Below, piece after piece: positions 53,630 to 62,480 of a stretch of DNA of 64,000 nt. Positions within the stretch are counted from its first letter, which is position 1. Each line of letters starts with the position of its first letter. The notes under the pieces were generated by a model that saw only the letters and a list, made by a program, of their open reading frames with translations, made no database searches and was not told where the DNA came from. Made by a program: the position numbers and the translations under genes. The stretch comes from Isoalcanivorax indicus. Lineage in GTDB: Bacteria > Pseudomonadota > Gammaproteobacteria > Pseudomonadales > Alcanivoracaceae. The stretch spans positions 2,108,001 to 2,172,000 of the forward strand of contig NZ_QGMP01000001.1 of the NCBI RefSeq assembly GCF_003259185.1. Reading direction: 5' to 3'.

Positions 53630-54385
53630 TCAGCTGGCTTTCGCCTTGGCCTTCGGCGGACGACCACGACGGGCTGCTTTCTTGCGCGCCGGTGTCTTGC
53701 GGGCCGCTTTCTTGCGAGCTGGCGTCTTGCGAGCCGCCGTCTTGCGCGGTGCTGTCGCTTTTTTCACCTTGGTTTTGGCTTTGCGAGCCTGCTTCTTGGC
53801 CTTGGCGGCAGCCTTCTTGGCCGCCGCTTTGGCTTTGGCAGCCGCTTTCTTGGCAGCAGCCTTGGCCTTGGCAGCCGCTTTCTTCTGCGCAGCCTTCTCT
53901 TTCTTGGCGTCTTTGGCCGCCTGAGCACGCACCTTGGTCGCGTAGTTACGCTCTGCGGTACGCAGTTTCTTGCGCTCACGGGTGACCAGTTTCTTGGCCG
54001 CCGCCTGCTCGCCACGCACCAGCTTCATCTGGTCACGCAGTTCCTTGACCTTCAGACGCAGGGTGTTGACCTTGGCGCGTGCAGCTTCCACGGTGCGCTT
54101 GGCCGCAACGGTGTTGCTCTTGCGAGCCTTTTCACGCTTGGTTTTCAGGTCGGCGCGGGCCTTGACGAGCTTGGCGTTCTCCGCGTCTACCTTCTTGCGC
54201 TGCTGGGCCAGCTTGGTGGTGGCCTGATCTACCTTCTTGGCGGCCTGATCCAGGACTTTCTGCTGGAGTTTGACCTTCGCTTCTGCATTGCTCACCGACT
54301 TCGGCACTGCCACTTTCTTCACTGCCGGGGTCTTGCGAGCAGCAGCCTTTTTACGGACTGCCTTCTTCTTCGCTACTCGAGCCAT
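53630..54385 (-). CDS. Histone H1-like / AlgP-like basic protein
   Basis: A 251-residue highly basic protein. An N-terminal Lys/Arg tail leads to a predicted coiled-coil segment (about 35-150, KVLDQAAKKVDQATTKLAQQRKK...). The C-terminal half is low-complexity KAAAKAKAAAKK and KKAARKTPAR repeats ending GRPPKAKAKAS, including an AT-hook-like RRGRPPK. It resembles AlgP (AlgR3) of Pseudomonas, a histone H1-like nucleoid protein once linked to alginate control. DNA binding is likely; the target is unknown. The ATG at 54385 has AGGAG 7 bases upstream. Repeats in the DNA could cause length variation. Confidence 0.88.
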   Translation of the reverse strand: MARVAKKKAVRKKAAARKTPAVKKVAVPKSVSNAEAKVKLQQKVLDQAAKKVDQATTKLAQQRKKVDAENAKLVKARADLKTKREKARKSNTVAAKRTVEAARAKVNTLRLKVKELRDQMKLVRGEQAAAKKLVTRERKKLRTAERNYATKVRAQAAKDAKKEKAAQKKAAAKAKAAAKKAAAKAKAAAKKAAAKAKKQARKAKTKVKKATAPRKTAARKTPARKKAARKTPARKKAARRGRPPKAKAKAS

Positions 54386-54692
54386 GATTGATCTCCTAAG
54401 CCATTACTCTGTTTTTGGTACTGCAACGGCTGAAAAGTAGCATAAAAAAAAAACGGTTGGTACATAAAATAGCCAACATTTTTTCCCGAAAGTAAAAAAA
54501 ACGGCCGTTGAGCCCCCTTGGTTGCCCTTAAAACCCCTTTTTCAGAAAAAAATCACCGGCGACCACATTTTTACGCAGATCGACGGGACTCTCCCAGTGA
54601 CGCAGATTGTCACCCGAAAATCATGCTGTTCAAGGGAGAGAGTATTCGTCTTGAGTGGGTTCCATTCTGTTTTTTTCAGTGGTTATGGCCCA
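54386..54692. other. AT-rich upstream region of the AlgP-like gene
   Basis: About 307 bp, strikingly AT-rich compared with the window. It carries runs of A (for example 54444-54453) and a small dyad GTTGG-N12-CCAAC (54454-54475). It should hold the leftward promoter of the AlgP-like gene, but no single hexamer pair is convincing. No gene is seen. Confidence 0.4.
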
Positions 54693-54799
54693 CGGGGGAG
54701 GGGTAAGGGCTTTCTGGACCTTCGAGAGGCATGGATGCCGAACGAGAGCTTACAGGGACGTACTTGCAGCGTGTCCAGAAAGCCCTTACCCCTCCCCCG
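54693..54799. repeat. Perfect 27-bp inverted repeat element (107 bp)
   Basis: Bases 54693-54719 are the exact reverse complement of 54773-54799, separated by 53 bases. The arms are purine-rich on one strand (CGGGGGAGGGGTAAGGG...). The loop contains two short stems each displaying a GGA: GGCATGGATGCC (54728-54739) and TACAGGGACGTA (54751-54762). There is no T-run, so it is not a standard terminator. It may be a dispersed intergenic repeat, a miniature mobile element or a structured RNA. Confidence 0.85.
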
Positions 54800-54835
54800 A
54801 GAACCCTGACCGCCAAACCAACCAGAATGGAGCCC

Positions 54836-54864
54836 AAAAAAAGCCCGCTGTGTTGGCAGCGGGC
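54836..54864 (-). terminator. Intrinsic terminator of minCDE
   Basis: On the minus strand an 8-bp stem (GCCCGCTG at 54843-54850 with CAGCGGGC at 54857-54864) is followed by seven T. It lies 33 bases after the minE stop and should end the leftward minCDE transcript. Confidence 0.88.
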
Positions 54865-54897
54865 CGGGTATTGCGTGCCGTCAGGGCAGCAGATGGA

Positions 54898-55158
54898 TCA
54901 GGACGGGTGGTTTTCTGGCAGGGTGATGTTCAGTTCCAGGATTTCGCAGCCGGAATCCCGATCCACCTGGACATTCACCGCATCCGGGTCCACCGGCACG
55001 TACTTGCGCACCACCGCCAGCAGTTCTTCCTGCAATTGCGGCAGGTAATCCGGACCACCCCGCGTGCTGCGCTCCCGCGCCACAATAATCTGCAAACGCT
55101 CCTTGGCGACCGCCGCCGAGCGCTGCTTTTTCGGTAGCAGATAACTGAAAATGCTCAT
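54898..55158 (-). CDS. minE: Cell division topological specificity factor MinE
   Basis: An 86-residue protein that stimulates MinD ATPase and drives pole-to-pole oscillation. The MinD-contact region AKERLQIIVARERS is at about 19-32, and the C-terminal dimerisation domain follows (YVPVDPDAVNVQVDRDSGCEILELNITLP). The start ATG 55158 overlaps the minD stop by one base (TGATG), with GGGGGG 5 bases upstream; a GTG at 55161 is less well spaced. Confidence 0.97.
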   Translation of the reverse strand: MSIFSYLLPKKQRSAAVAKERLQIIVARERSTRGGPDYLPQLQEELLAVVRKYVPVDPDAVNVQVDRDSGCEILELNITLPENHPS

Positions 55159-55976
55159 CACTGCCCCCCGAACAGACGACCCAGCAGGCCCTTGCGCCCC
55201 GCGGTCAGGAAACGGTGCGGCACCTCGTCACCCAGAAAACGCGCCACCGCGTCCAGATAGGCCTGGCCCGCATCGGATTCCGTGTCCAGAATCACCGGCG
55301 AACCGGCGTTGCTGGCATTGAGCACCGCCTGGGATTCGGGAATGACCCCCAGCAGGTCGATCGCCAGGATTTCCCGCACATCGTCCACCGACAGCATCTC
55401 GCCCCGGATCACACGCTCGGGGGAGTAGCGCGTCAGCAGCAGACGGGCCGGGATATCGCCACCGCCCTGCTCTGCGCGCCGGGTCTTGCTGGCCAGAATG
55501 CCCAGCATCCGGTCTGAATCGCGCACACTGGAGACTTCCGGGTTGGTCACCACCACGGCCTCATCGGCATAGTAAGCCGCCATCAGGGCGCCCTTCTCGA
55601 TGCCAGCGGGGCTGTCGCAGATGATGTAGTCCATGGCCATGTCGTCGCGCAAGGCATTGAGCACACGCTCCACGCCTTCCTGGGTCAGGGCGTCCTTGTC
55701 GCGGGTCTGCGAGGCAGGCAGGATGAACAGGTTGTCCACCCGTTTGTCCTTGATCAACGCCTGGCGGATGTTGGCGTCGCCATTGATCACGTTGACCAGG
55801 TCGTACACGACGCGGCGCTCGCAACCCATAATCAGGTCCAGGTTACGCAGGCCCACATCAAAATCGATGACAGTGGTCCGGAACCCCCGCAGGGCCAGTC
55901 CTGTGGCCAGCGCCGCGCTGGTGGTGGTTTTGCCGACACCACCCTTGCCGGATGTCACAACCACGATTTTCGTCAC
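55158..55976 (-). CDS. minD: Septum site-determining ATPase MinD
   Basis: A 272-residue membrane-associated ATPase. The deviant Walker A KGGVGKTT is at 11-18, VIDFDVGLRNLDLIMG is switch I, and IICDSPAGIEKGAL is switch II. The C-terminal amphipathic membrane-targeting helix is KGLLGRLFG (about 262-270). It recruits MinC to inhibit FtsZ away from mid-cell and is displaced by MinE. It is 18 bp downstream of minC. The conserved gene order minC-minD-minE supports the assignment. Confidence 0.98.
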   Translation of the reverse strand: MTKIVVVTSGKGGVGKTTTSAALATGLALRGFRTTVIDFDVGLRNLDLIMGCERRVVYDLVNVINGDANIRQALIKDKRVDNLFILPASQTRDKDALTQEGVERVLNALRDDMAMDYIICDSPAGIEKGALMAAYYADEAVVVTNPEVSSVRDSDRMLGILASKTRRAEQGGGDIPARLLLTRYSPERVIRGEMLSVDDVREILAIDLLGVIPESQAVLNASNAGSPVILDTESDAGQAYLDAVARFLGDEVPHRFLTAGRKGLLGRLFGGQ

Positions 55977-55994
55977 GCAATACTCTCCTTCAGA

Positions 55995-56738
55995 TTAACG
56001 ACGCTTCAAAGAGGGAATGAGCGGCGAGAACTGCATGATCTCGCCGTCCAGGGAAATCTGTACCGGCTTGTCCCGGCAGTCATCAGGCAGGTCTTCCGCC
56101 ACGCGATAATGGCCGGCGATGGAGATCAGCTCGGCATTGAGTTGCTGGCAGAATACACGCGCTGACGTGTCACCCCGCACGCCGGCAATGGCGCGGCCAC
56201 GCAGGTTGGCATAGACGTGTATGTGCCCTTCGGCGAGCAGTTCGGCACCGGTGCCCACGGGCGCCAGCACGATCATGTCACCCCGGCTGTAAAGCTGTTG
56301 CCCGGAACGCACTGGCTGATCAACGACCAGGGTTTCGGCGCGATTGGCCAGCAGCGGCGGCTCGGCCTCTTCCCGGGCGGCAGGCGCAGGGGCCGGCTCA
56401 CGCTTTACCGGGCGGCCGTTGCCCAGCGCCATCACCCCCAGACCCAGGGCGCGCATCTCGGACTCGTCCACCGCCGGAGAGGCAGCCACCGCCACCAGAT
56501 TCATCTCGCGATCGCGCAGCAGCTCCAGAATCAGCGCCAGCTCCACCACGGAGGCACCGCTGGCAGGCAGGTCAAGGACGATAGGCACCTGCCGCAGCCA
56601 GTCGGGGGACTCGGCCAGATTACGGTCCAGTTGCGTGCCCAGGGTGTCAGTATCGAGGGTTTTCAGATGCAGGACCGTCATCATCAACATGCGGCCCTTG
56701 AATTCAAGAACGGTATTTTCTTCAACCACGGCGGTCAT
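55995..56738 (-). CDS. minC: Septum site-determining protein MinC
   Basis: A 247-residue FtsZ inhibitor. The N-terminal domain (about 10-110) acts on FtsZ. A Pro/Ala/Glu linker (REPAPAPAAREEAEPPLL, about 112-130) leads to the C-terminal beta-helix domain with VRSGQQLYSRGDMIVLAPVGTGAELLAEGHIHVYANLRGRAIAG, which binds MinD. The start ATG 56738 follows AAGGCAG by about 7 bases. It is the first gene of the operon. Confidence 0.95.
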   Translation of the reverse strand: MTAVVEENTVLEFKGRMLMMTVLHLKTLDTDTLGTQLDRNLAESPDWLRQVPIVLDLPASGASVVELALILELLRDREMNLVAVAASPAVDESEMRALGLGVMALGNGRPVKREPAPAPAAREEAEPPLLANRAETLVVDQPVRSGQQLYSRGDMIVLAPVGTGAELLAEGHIHVYANLRGRAIAGVRGDTSARVFCQQLNAELISIAGHYRVAEDLPDDCRDKPVQISLDGEIMQFSPLIPSLKRR

Positions 56739-56873
56739 TCAGATCTGCCTTGAAAAAGATGATCTCCGATGGAGCATGCGCGCGGAGCAAAGTTTCTCGG
56801 GAAATTGTAAAAAAAGGAAACGGTGTGAACCTGGCCCCGGCCAGCATGAGAGGGCCGGGGCGCGCGGGAAGTC

Positions 56874-57644
<771 letters not shown>

Positions 57645-58661
57645 TCAGCGCAGGATGACGCGGGTTTCCTCGCCGCCGAACGGCACCCGCTCGGCCTCGA
57701 ACTCGCTCTGGTCCACACCCGCGGCAGTGCGCGGACTGTAACGGGCCCCGGCCACCAGCGCCTGGTCCGCATCCGGATAGGGCTGCAGCCAGTCCTGGCC
57801 GCGCAGCGTTACCCGCACCGGGAAGCGCTCCGCCAGAACACGCCGGGCCGCCAGTGGCTGCCCGGGGTTGTCCGGGTCGCGCAAGAACACGAACAGGGAG
57901 CCACCGGGCGGCACGTCACCCTCGACCTCGACCCGCACAGCGACATCGGCAAAGCGCGGTGCATTGGCCAACTGGTGGCGAGCAAACGCCAGGCTGCGGC
58001 GCAGCACCGGCGCCGCTTCACCCTCATCGTGACGGCTCAACAGCTCGGTCCAGGCTTCTTCAGCCAGGGCATAATCACGGTTCTGGCTGGCGCCCATGCC
58101 CAGCAGCATCCAGGCACCATCGTGGGCAGGCTGTTCAGCGACCACCCCCCGCAGCAGGGCCTCGGCCTCGCTGTTCATGCGCCCCTCGCCCTCTTCCACC
58201 AGGCTCTGGGCCAGCAACATGCGCGCCGACACGCTTTCCGGGGCCGTCTCCAGCGCCTTGCGCGCCGCGGTCACCGCCATGTTCGGCGCGCCCAACTGGC
58301 TGTACAGCAGCCCCAGCGCGTACCAGCCCTCGCGGGACGGCGTCATCACCAGCTGGCGCTGCAGCACCCGTACCAGCGCGGCAGGCGGGATGTCCTGTGG
58401 CAAAGCCTGCGGGGGCTGACCGGCCACCAGCTGCTCCGCCACCGGCCGCAGGGCCGCGTAATCTTCCAGCCACTCGCGGGTCTCGGTGTGATACCCCCAG
58501 CCCAGATACACCAACACCCCGAATGCCGGCGCCAGCACCCCGGCCAGCAGCATCGGCGCGCTCAGGGGTTGACCCTCCCGGCGTGCCTCGCGAGCCCACA
58601 GCCACAGCAGCCATAACAGGGTCAGGGCCGCAACGGCACCGCATAACAGAAACAGCATCAT
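57645..58661 (-). CDS. ccmI: Cytochrome c maturation protein CcmI (CycH)
   Basis: A 338-residue protein that holds apocytochrome c for haem attachment. Two N-terminal membrane helices (about 2-22 and 38-57) are separated by a basic loop (WAREARREGQ), where a leucine-zipper-like segment is usual. TPR repeats span about 110-240 (GWYALGLLYSQLGAPNMAVTAARKALETAPE), and a C-terminal beta domain (about 240-338) follows with VTLRGQDWLQPYPDADQALVAGARYSPRTAA. It overlaps the ccmH stop by one base (TGATG). The last gene of ccmFGHI. Confidence 0.9.
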   Translation of the reverse strand: MMLFLLCGAVAALTLLWLLWLWAREARREGQPLSAPMLLAGVLAPAFGVLVYLGWGYHTETREWLEDYAALRPVAEQLVAGQPPQALPQDIPPAALVRVLQRQLVMTPSREGWYALGLLYSQLGAPNMAVTAARKALETAPESVSARMLLAQSLVEEGEGRMNSEAEALLRGVVAEQPAHDGAWMLLGMGASQNRDYALAEEAWTELLSRHDEGEAAPVLRRSLAFARHQLANAPRFADVAVRVEVEGDVPPGGSLFVFLRDPDNPGQPLAARRVLAERFPVRVTLRGQDWLQPYPDADQALVAGARYSPRTAAGVDQSEFEAERVPFGGEETRVILR

Positions 58662-59104
58662 CAGTGGGTCTCCGGTGGCGGAAGGTCGTCGTCATCCTGA
58701 TCGGCCGCTCTGGCCGCCCGACGCATCAGGCGAAATATCAGCAAGCCGCCAAACAGCAGCACGATGCCCGGCCCCAGCCACAGCACCGCCGTATTGGCCG
58801 CCAGCGGCGGACGATAGCTGACGAAATCGCCGTACCGCTCGCGGAAAAAATCCACCACTTCGCGATCACTGTGGCCGTCGCGGATCATCTGCGCGGTACG
58901 TGCGCGCATGTCCCCGGAAATATCGGCATCAGAATCGGCAATGCTCTGGTTCTGGCATTTCGGGCAGCGCAATTCCTGAGTCAGGCTGCGAAAGCGCGCC
59001 TCCTGCTCCGGCGAGTCAAATTCGTAGACATCAATGGCGGCCAGTACCAGCAATGGCAGTGCGCAAAGCAGGCTTGCCAGGCTGCGGCTGATCATGACTC
59101 TCAT
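58661..59104 (-). CDS. ccmH: Cytochrome c maturation thiol protein CcmH (CycL)
   Basis: A 147-residue thiol-disulfide protein that reduces the CXXCH site of apocytochrome c. It has a signal peptide or anchor at about 1-22 and the redox motif LRCPKCQNQSIADSDA with Cys47 and Cys50. A transmembrane helix lies at about 105-126, and the cytoplasmic tail is acidic (DQDDDDLPPPETH). It overlaps ccmG by 4 bases (ATGA). Confidence 0.95.
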   Translation of the reverse strand: MRVMISRSLASLLCALPLLVLAAIDVYEFDSPEQEARFRSLTQELRCPKCQNQSIADSDADISGDMRARTAQMIRDGHSDREVVDFFRERYGDFVSYRPPLAANTAVLWLGPGIVLLFGGLLIFRLMRRAARAADQDDDDLPPPETH

Positions 59105-59655
59105 GGCGTATCCTCCCCGCCACCGTGATAGGCCTCATACCGGGCCATCAGCGGCACGAACTTTTCTTCCCACACATGGGCATTCACCTCACCGGCATGA
59201 CGCAGCAGAATCTTGCCTTCCGGGCTCACCAGGAAGGTTTCCGGCGCGCCGTACACGCCCAGATCCAGGGCCAGATTGCCCTGCTTGTCGACCACCACTT
59301 CGGTGTAGGGGTTACCCAGCTCCGCCAGATAACGACGCGCCTTGTCGTCATCATCCTTGTAGTTGACGCCGACAATGGCCACCCCGGAACGGGCCAGCTC
59401 GATAAAATACGGATGCTCCACATAACAGGTCGGACACCAGGTGGCCCAGATGTTCAGCAGCGACCAGCGGCCCTTGAAAATTTCCTGGTCATAGCTGTCG
59501 CGGTTCGACGCCAGCGCCGGCAGATCAAAGGCGGGCACAGAGCGCCCCACCAGCGCAGAAGGCATGGACTCGGTATCACGGCCCAGATTGGCGTTGAGCA
59601 ACAGGGCCAACGCCGCGAACAACGCGAGCGGTATCAAACCCCACAGATACTTCAT
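59101..59655 (-). CDS. ccmG: Thiol:disulfide interchange protein CcmG (DsbE)
   Basis: A 184-residue periplasmic thioredoxin-like protein anchored by an N-terminal helix (4-22). The active site is WCPTC with Cys74 and Cys77, and the GVYGAPETFLV motif is the CcmG signature. It passes electrons from DsbD/CcdA to CcmH and apocytochrome. It overlaps ccmF by 4 bases (ATGA) and ccmH likewise, so all four genes are tightly coupled. Confidence 0.96.
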   Translation of the reverse strand: MKYLWGLIPLALFAALALLLNANLGRDTESMPSALVGRSVPAFDLPALASNRDSYDQEIFKGRWSLLNIWATWCPTCYVEHPYFIELARSGVAIVGVNYKDDDDKARRYLAELGNPYTEVVVDKQGNLALDLGVYGAPETFLVSPEGKILLRHAGEVNAHVWEEKFVPLMARYEAYHGGGEDTP

Positions 59656-61604
59656 GCCGTTGTCTCCTGCTGCATCGGCTTGCGGTAACGCTTGTCGGCC
59701 ACCGCCAGCAGACCGCCCAGCCCCATGAGCAGGGCACCGGCCCAGATCCAGCGCACGCCGGGCTTGAAGTAGACGCGCACCGCCCAGGCGCCGGGGGCAT
59801 CCAGCGGCTCACCCAATGCCACATACAGGTCATTGATGACTCCAGGGCGCAGCGCCACCTGCGTCATCACCTGGCCGCCCACCCGATAGGTGCGTTTTTC
59901 CGGATACATGGTGGTCACGCGACGCCCGTTACGGGTCACCTCGAAAACGCCGCGAATGGCATCGAAGTTGGGCCCGGCACGATTACCGATATCGGCAAAG
60001 TGGAAATCATAACCGCCCACGTTGACCGTATCGCCCGGCACCATGCGCACATCACGCTCGATTTCGTGGTGCGTCACCATGACAATCCCCGCCACCAGCA
60101 ACGCCAGGCCACAGTGCGCCAACACCATGCCTTTGTAGCCGCGGGACAGCCGCCCGAAACCACGCACCAGTCCCACCCGGAACGCCAGCGACTTGCGCAG
60201 CACGTCCTCGACATGCGCCAGCACCACGAACACCACCGCAATAAAGCCAAGCGTACCCAGCCAGCCGGTGGGGCCCGGCAACCGACTCACAATCAGACCG
60301 CCCACCACCGCCGAAGGCACCAGCACATAGAGGCGGCGCTTGAGCGGATCAGGTTGCTGGGATTTCCAGTTGCTGAGCATGCCCGGCACCAGCAGCGCCA
60401 TCAGCACCAGCGTCAGCGGCACAAAGAACTTGTTGAAATAGGGCGCACTGATGGAGATGCGCAAATCCATGGCATCGCCAATCAGCGGGAACAGCGTGCC
60501 CAGCAGCACCACAAAGGTGGCGGTGAGCAGCAACAGGTTATTGCCCAGCAGGAACGTTTCCCGCGACAACATGCGGAACCCCGACGTGCTGCGCAGCGAT
60601 GGCGCACGCAGCGCGAAGAGGGCCAGTGAGCCGCCTGCGACCAGCGCCATGAAGATAAGAATGAAGCGCCCTCGCTCCGGATCATTGGCGAAGGCATGCA
60701 CCGACGTCAGGATGCCCGAGCGCACCAGGAAGGTGCCCAGCAAGCTCAGCGAGAAGGTCAGGATCGCCAGCAGCACGGTCCAGGCGCGGAACATGTTGCG
60801 CTTTTCCGCCACCGCCAGGGAATGGATCAGGGCGGTGCCCGCCAGCCAGGGCATCAGTGAGGCGTTTTCCACCGGGTCCCAGAACCACCAGCCGCCCCAG
60901 CCCAGTTCGTAGTAGGCCCACCAGGAGCCCAGGGCAATCCCTACGGTCAAAAACGCCCAGGCCACGGTGCTCCAGGGCCGCGCCCAGCGCGCCCAGGCCG
61001 GGTCCAGGCGGCCTGCCAGCAGCCCTGCCACGGCAAAGGAAAAGGCCACCGAGAAGCCGACATAGCCCATGTACAGCATGGGCGGGTGCACGATCAGGCC
61101 CGGGTCCTGCAACAGGGGATTCAGGTCACCGCCGTCAATGGGGAACCAGGGCAAGGTGCGATCAAACGGATTCGAGGTGAACAGCATGAACGACAGGAAG
61201 CCGATGCTGACCATGGCCATGACCGCCAGCACCCGCACCACCATGTCGCTGGGCACCGAGCGGCTGAAAAAGGACACCGCCGCGCCCCAGCCTGCCAGCA
61301 TCCATACCCAGAGCAGCAAGGAGCCCTCATGCCCCCCCCAGATCGCAGAAATCCGGTATCCCCAGGGCATCGCCGAGTTGGAGTGCCCGGCCACGTAGCT
61401 GATGGTGAAGTCATTGAAATAAAAGGCATAACCCAGGGCAAACAGGGCACCGGACAGCAGCATGAACTGCATCAGCGCCAGCGGTCGGCCCGTGGCGATC
61501 AAGGCCCGGTTACCGCGCCAGGCGCCCCACAGGGGAAGAACCGCCTGCAACAGGGCAAGCGCCAATGCCATCCAGACTGCAAAGTGTCCCAGTTCCGCTG
61601 TCAC
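59652..61604 (-). CDS. ccmF: Cytochrome c haem lyase subunit CcmF
   Basis: A 650-residue inner-membrane protein with about 14-15 hydrophobic segments. The tryptophan-rich WWD domain is present as GWGGWWFWDPVENASLMPW, with flanking histidines for haem. It transfers haem from CcmE to apocytochrome c with CcmH and CcmI. The start is GTG at 61604, with AAGGAG 5-6 bases upstream; the ATG at 61646 lacks such a site. It heads the ccmFGHI operon here, with ccmABCDE elsewhere. Confidence 0.95.
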   Translation of the reverse strand: MTAELGHFAVWMALALALLQAVLPLWGAWRGNRALIATGRPLALMQFMLLSGALFALGYAFYFNDFTISYVAGHSNSAMPWGYRISAIWGGHEGSLLLWVWMLAGWGAAVSFFSRSVPSDMVVRVLAVMAMVSIGFLSFMLFTSNPFDRTLPWFPIDGGDLNPLLQDPGLIVHPPMLYMGYVGFSVAFSFAVAGLLAGRLDPAWARWARPWSTVAWAFLTVGIALGSWWAYYELGWGGWWFWDPVENASLMPWLAGTALIHSLAVAEKRNMFRAWTVLLAILTFSLSLLGTFLVRSGILTSVHAFANDPERGRFILIFMALVAGGSLALFALRAPSLRSTSGFRMLSRETFLLGNNLLLLTATFVVLLGTLFPLIGDAMDLRISISAPYFNKFFVPLTLVLMALLVPGMLSNWKSQQPDPLKRRLYVLVPSAVVGGLIVSRLPGPTGWLGTLGFIAVVFVVLAHVEDVLRKSLAFRVGLVRGFGRLSRGYKGMVLAHCGLALLVAGIVMVTHHEIERDVRMVPGDTVNVGGYDFHFADIGNRAGPNFDAIRGVFEVTRNGRRVTTMYPEKRTYRVGGQVMTQVALRPGVINDLYVALGEPLDAPGAWAVRVYFKPGVRWIWAGALLMGLGGLLAVADKRYRKPMQQETTA

Positions 61605-61949
61605 GCTTGCTCCTTCGGGGTCAGAGGGCCCGGTCATGTTCGCCACACAGGCCGCCAGGGCCGCAGGGCATGGGAATGGGGTCAGGTCATGGGGCGCAAC
61701 GGATCACACCAGCGGTGTACCAGCGCACAGATCCATTGCCTTCGGGGCTGCATAGCTTGGTGCAAAAAACACGCTATTTCAATCCTTTGCGGCACTTTAG
61801 CAGCACTTTTCAGCGCCTTTCCCTGTTCCACGTCAATAACGGAAACACCCTGACATAATTCTGCTGCCCTGTGACGCGCCCCTGTCACGACGCCTTTGCT
61901 ATGATACCGGCGCCCGCATCATGACAGCGGCAAGGAGACCCATAAACAG
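61605..61949. other. Divergent control region between ccmF and fabA
   Basis: A 345-bp gap between two divergently transcribed operons. It should hold the leftward ccm promoter and the rightward fabA promoter. The right end carries a dyad and a -10-like TATGAT listed separately. No gene, terminator or RNA was recognised in the rest. Confidence 0.45.
61871..61905 (+). promoter_or_regulatory. Candidate operator and -10 box of fabA-fabB
   Basis: The dyad GTGAC-N8-GTCAC (61871-61888) ends 11 bases before a TATGAT box (61900-61905), about 45 bases upstream of the fabA ATG. A repressor site at this position would suit fabAB, which is controlled by DesT/FabR-type regulators in relatives. The sequence does not clearly match a known operator, so the regulator is unassigned. 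Confidence 0.35.
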
Positions 61950-62468
61950 ATGGCATCACGACAACATAGCTACGACCGCGAGGCCCTGCTGGCCTGCGCA
62001 CGGGGCGAACTCTTCGGGCCGGGCAACGCCCGCCTGCCCCTACCCAACATGCTGATGATGGACCGTATCACCCATATCAGCGACGCCGGCGGCGCCTACG
62101 GCAAGGGCGAGATCCGTGCCGAACTGGATATCGACCCGAGCATGTGGTTCTTCCAGTGTCATTTTGAAAGCGACCCCGTGATGCCCGGCTGCCTGGGCCT
62201 GGATGCGCTCTGGCAACTGGTCGGCTTTCACCTGGGCTGGCTCGGCCACCCGGGCCGCGGCCGCGCCCTGGGTGTGGGTGAAGTGAAATTCTCCGGCCAG
62301 GTCCTGCCCACCGCCAAACGGGTGACCTATCAGCTTGATATTCGTCGGGTGATCGCTCGCAAGCTGATTCTGGGTCTGGCAGATGGCACCGTGTACGTTG
62401 ACGGCCGCGAGATATACGCTGCGAAAGAATTGCGCGTAGGTCTGTTTACTTCCACCGACGGTTTCTGA
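61950..62468 (+). CDS. fabA: 3-hydroxydecanoyl-ACP dehydratase/isomerase FabA
   Basis: A 172-residue hotdog enzyme introducing the cis double bond in anaerobic unsaturated fatty acid synthesis. The catalytic His71 ([15 protein letters not shown]) and Asp85 (LGLDALWQ) match E. coli His70 and Asp84. The length is one residue more than in E. coli. It precedes fabB by 12 bp, and together they supply cis-unsaturated acyl chains, the substrate of the Cfa enzyme encoded in this window. The ATG at 61950 was taken; AAGGAG lies about 12 bases upstream. Confidence 0.97.
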   Translation: MASRQHSYDREALLACARGELFGPGNARLPLPNMLMMDRITHISDAGGAYGKGEIRAELDIDPSMWFFQCHFESDPVMPGCLGLDALWQLVGFHLGWLGHPGRGRALGVGEVKFSGQVLPTAKRVTYQLDIRRVIARKLILGLADGTVYVDGREIYAAKELRVGLFTSTDGF

Positions 62469-62480
62469 GGAATTCTGGCA

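Noticed and set aside
53700-53900. Possible CRISPR-like or satellite repeats
   Set aside because: The periodicity comes from Lys/Ala codon repeats within the AlgP-like coding sequence; there are no spacers and no cas genes.
54386-54692. AT-rich stretch considered as a replication origin or foreign insertion
   Set aside because: No DnaA boxes, integrase, or attachment-site duplication were seen; an AT-rich promoter region of a nucleoid-protein gene explains it.
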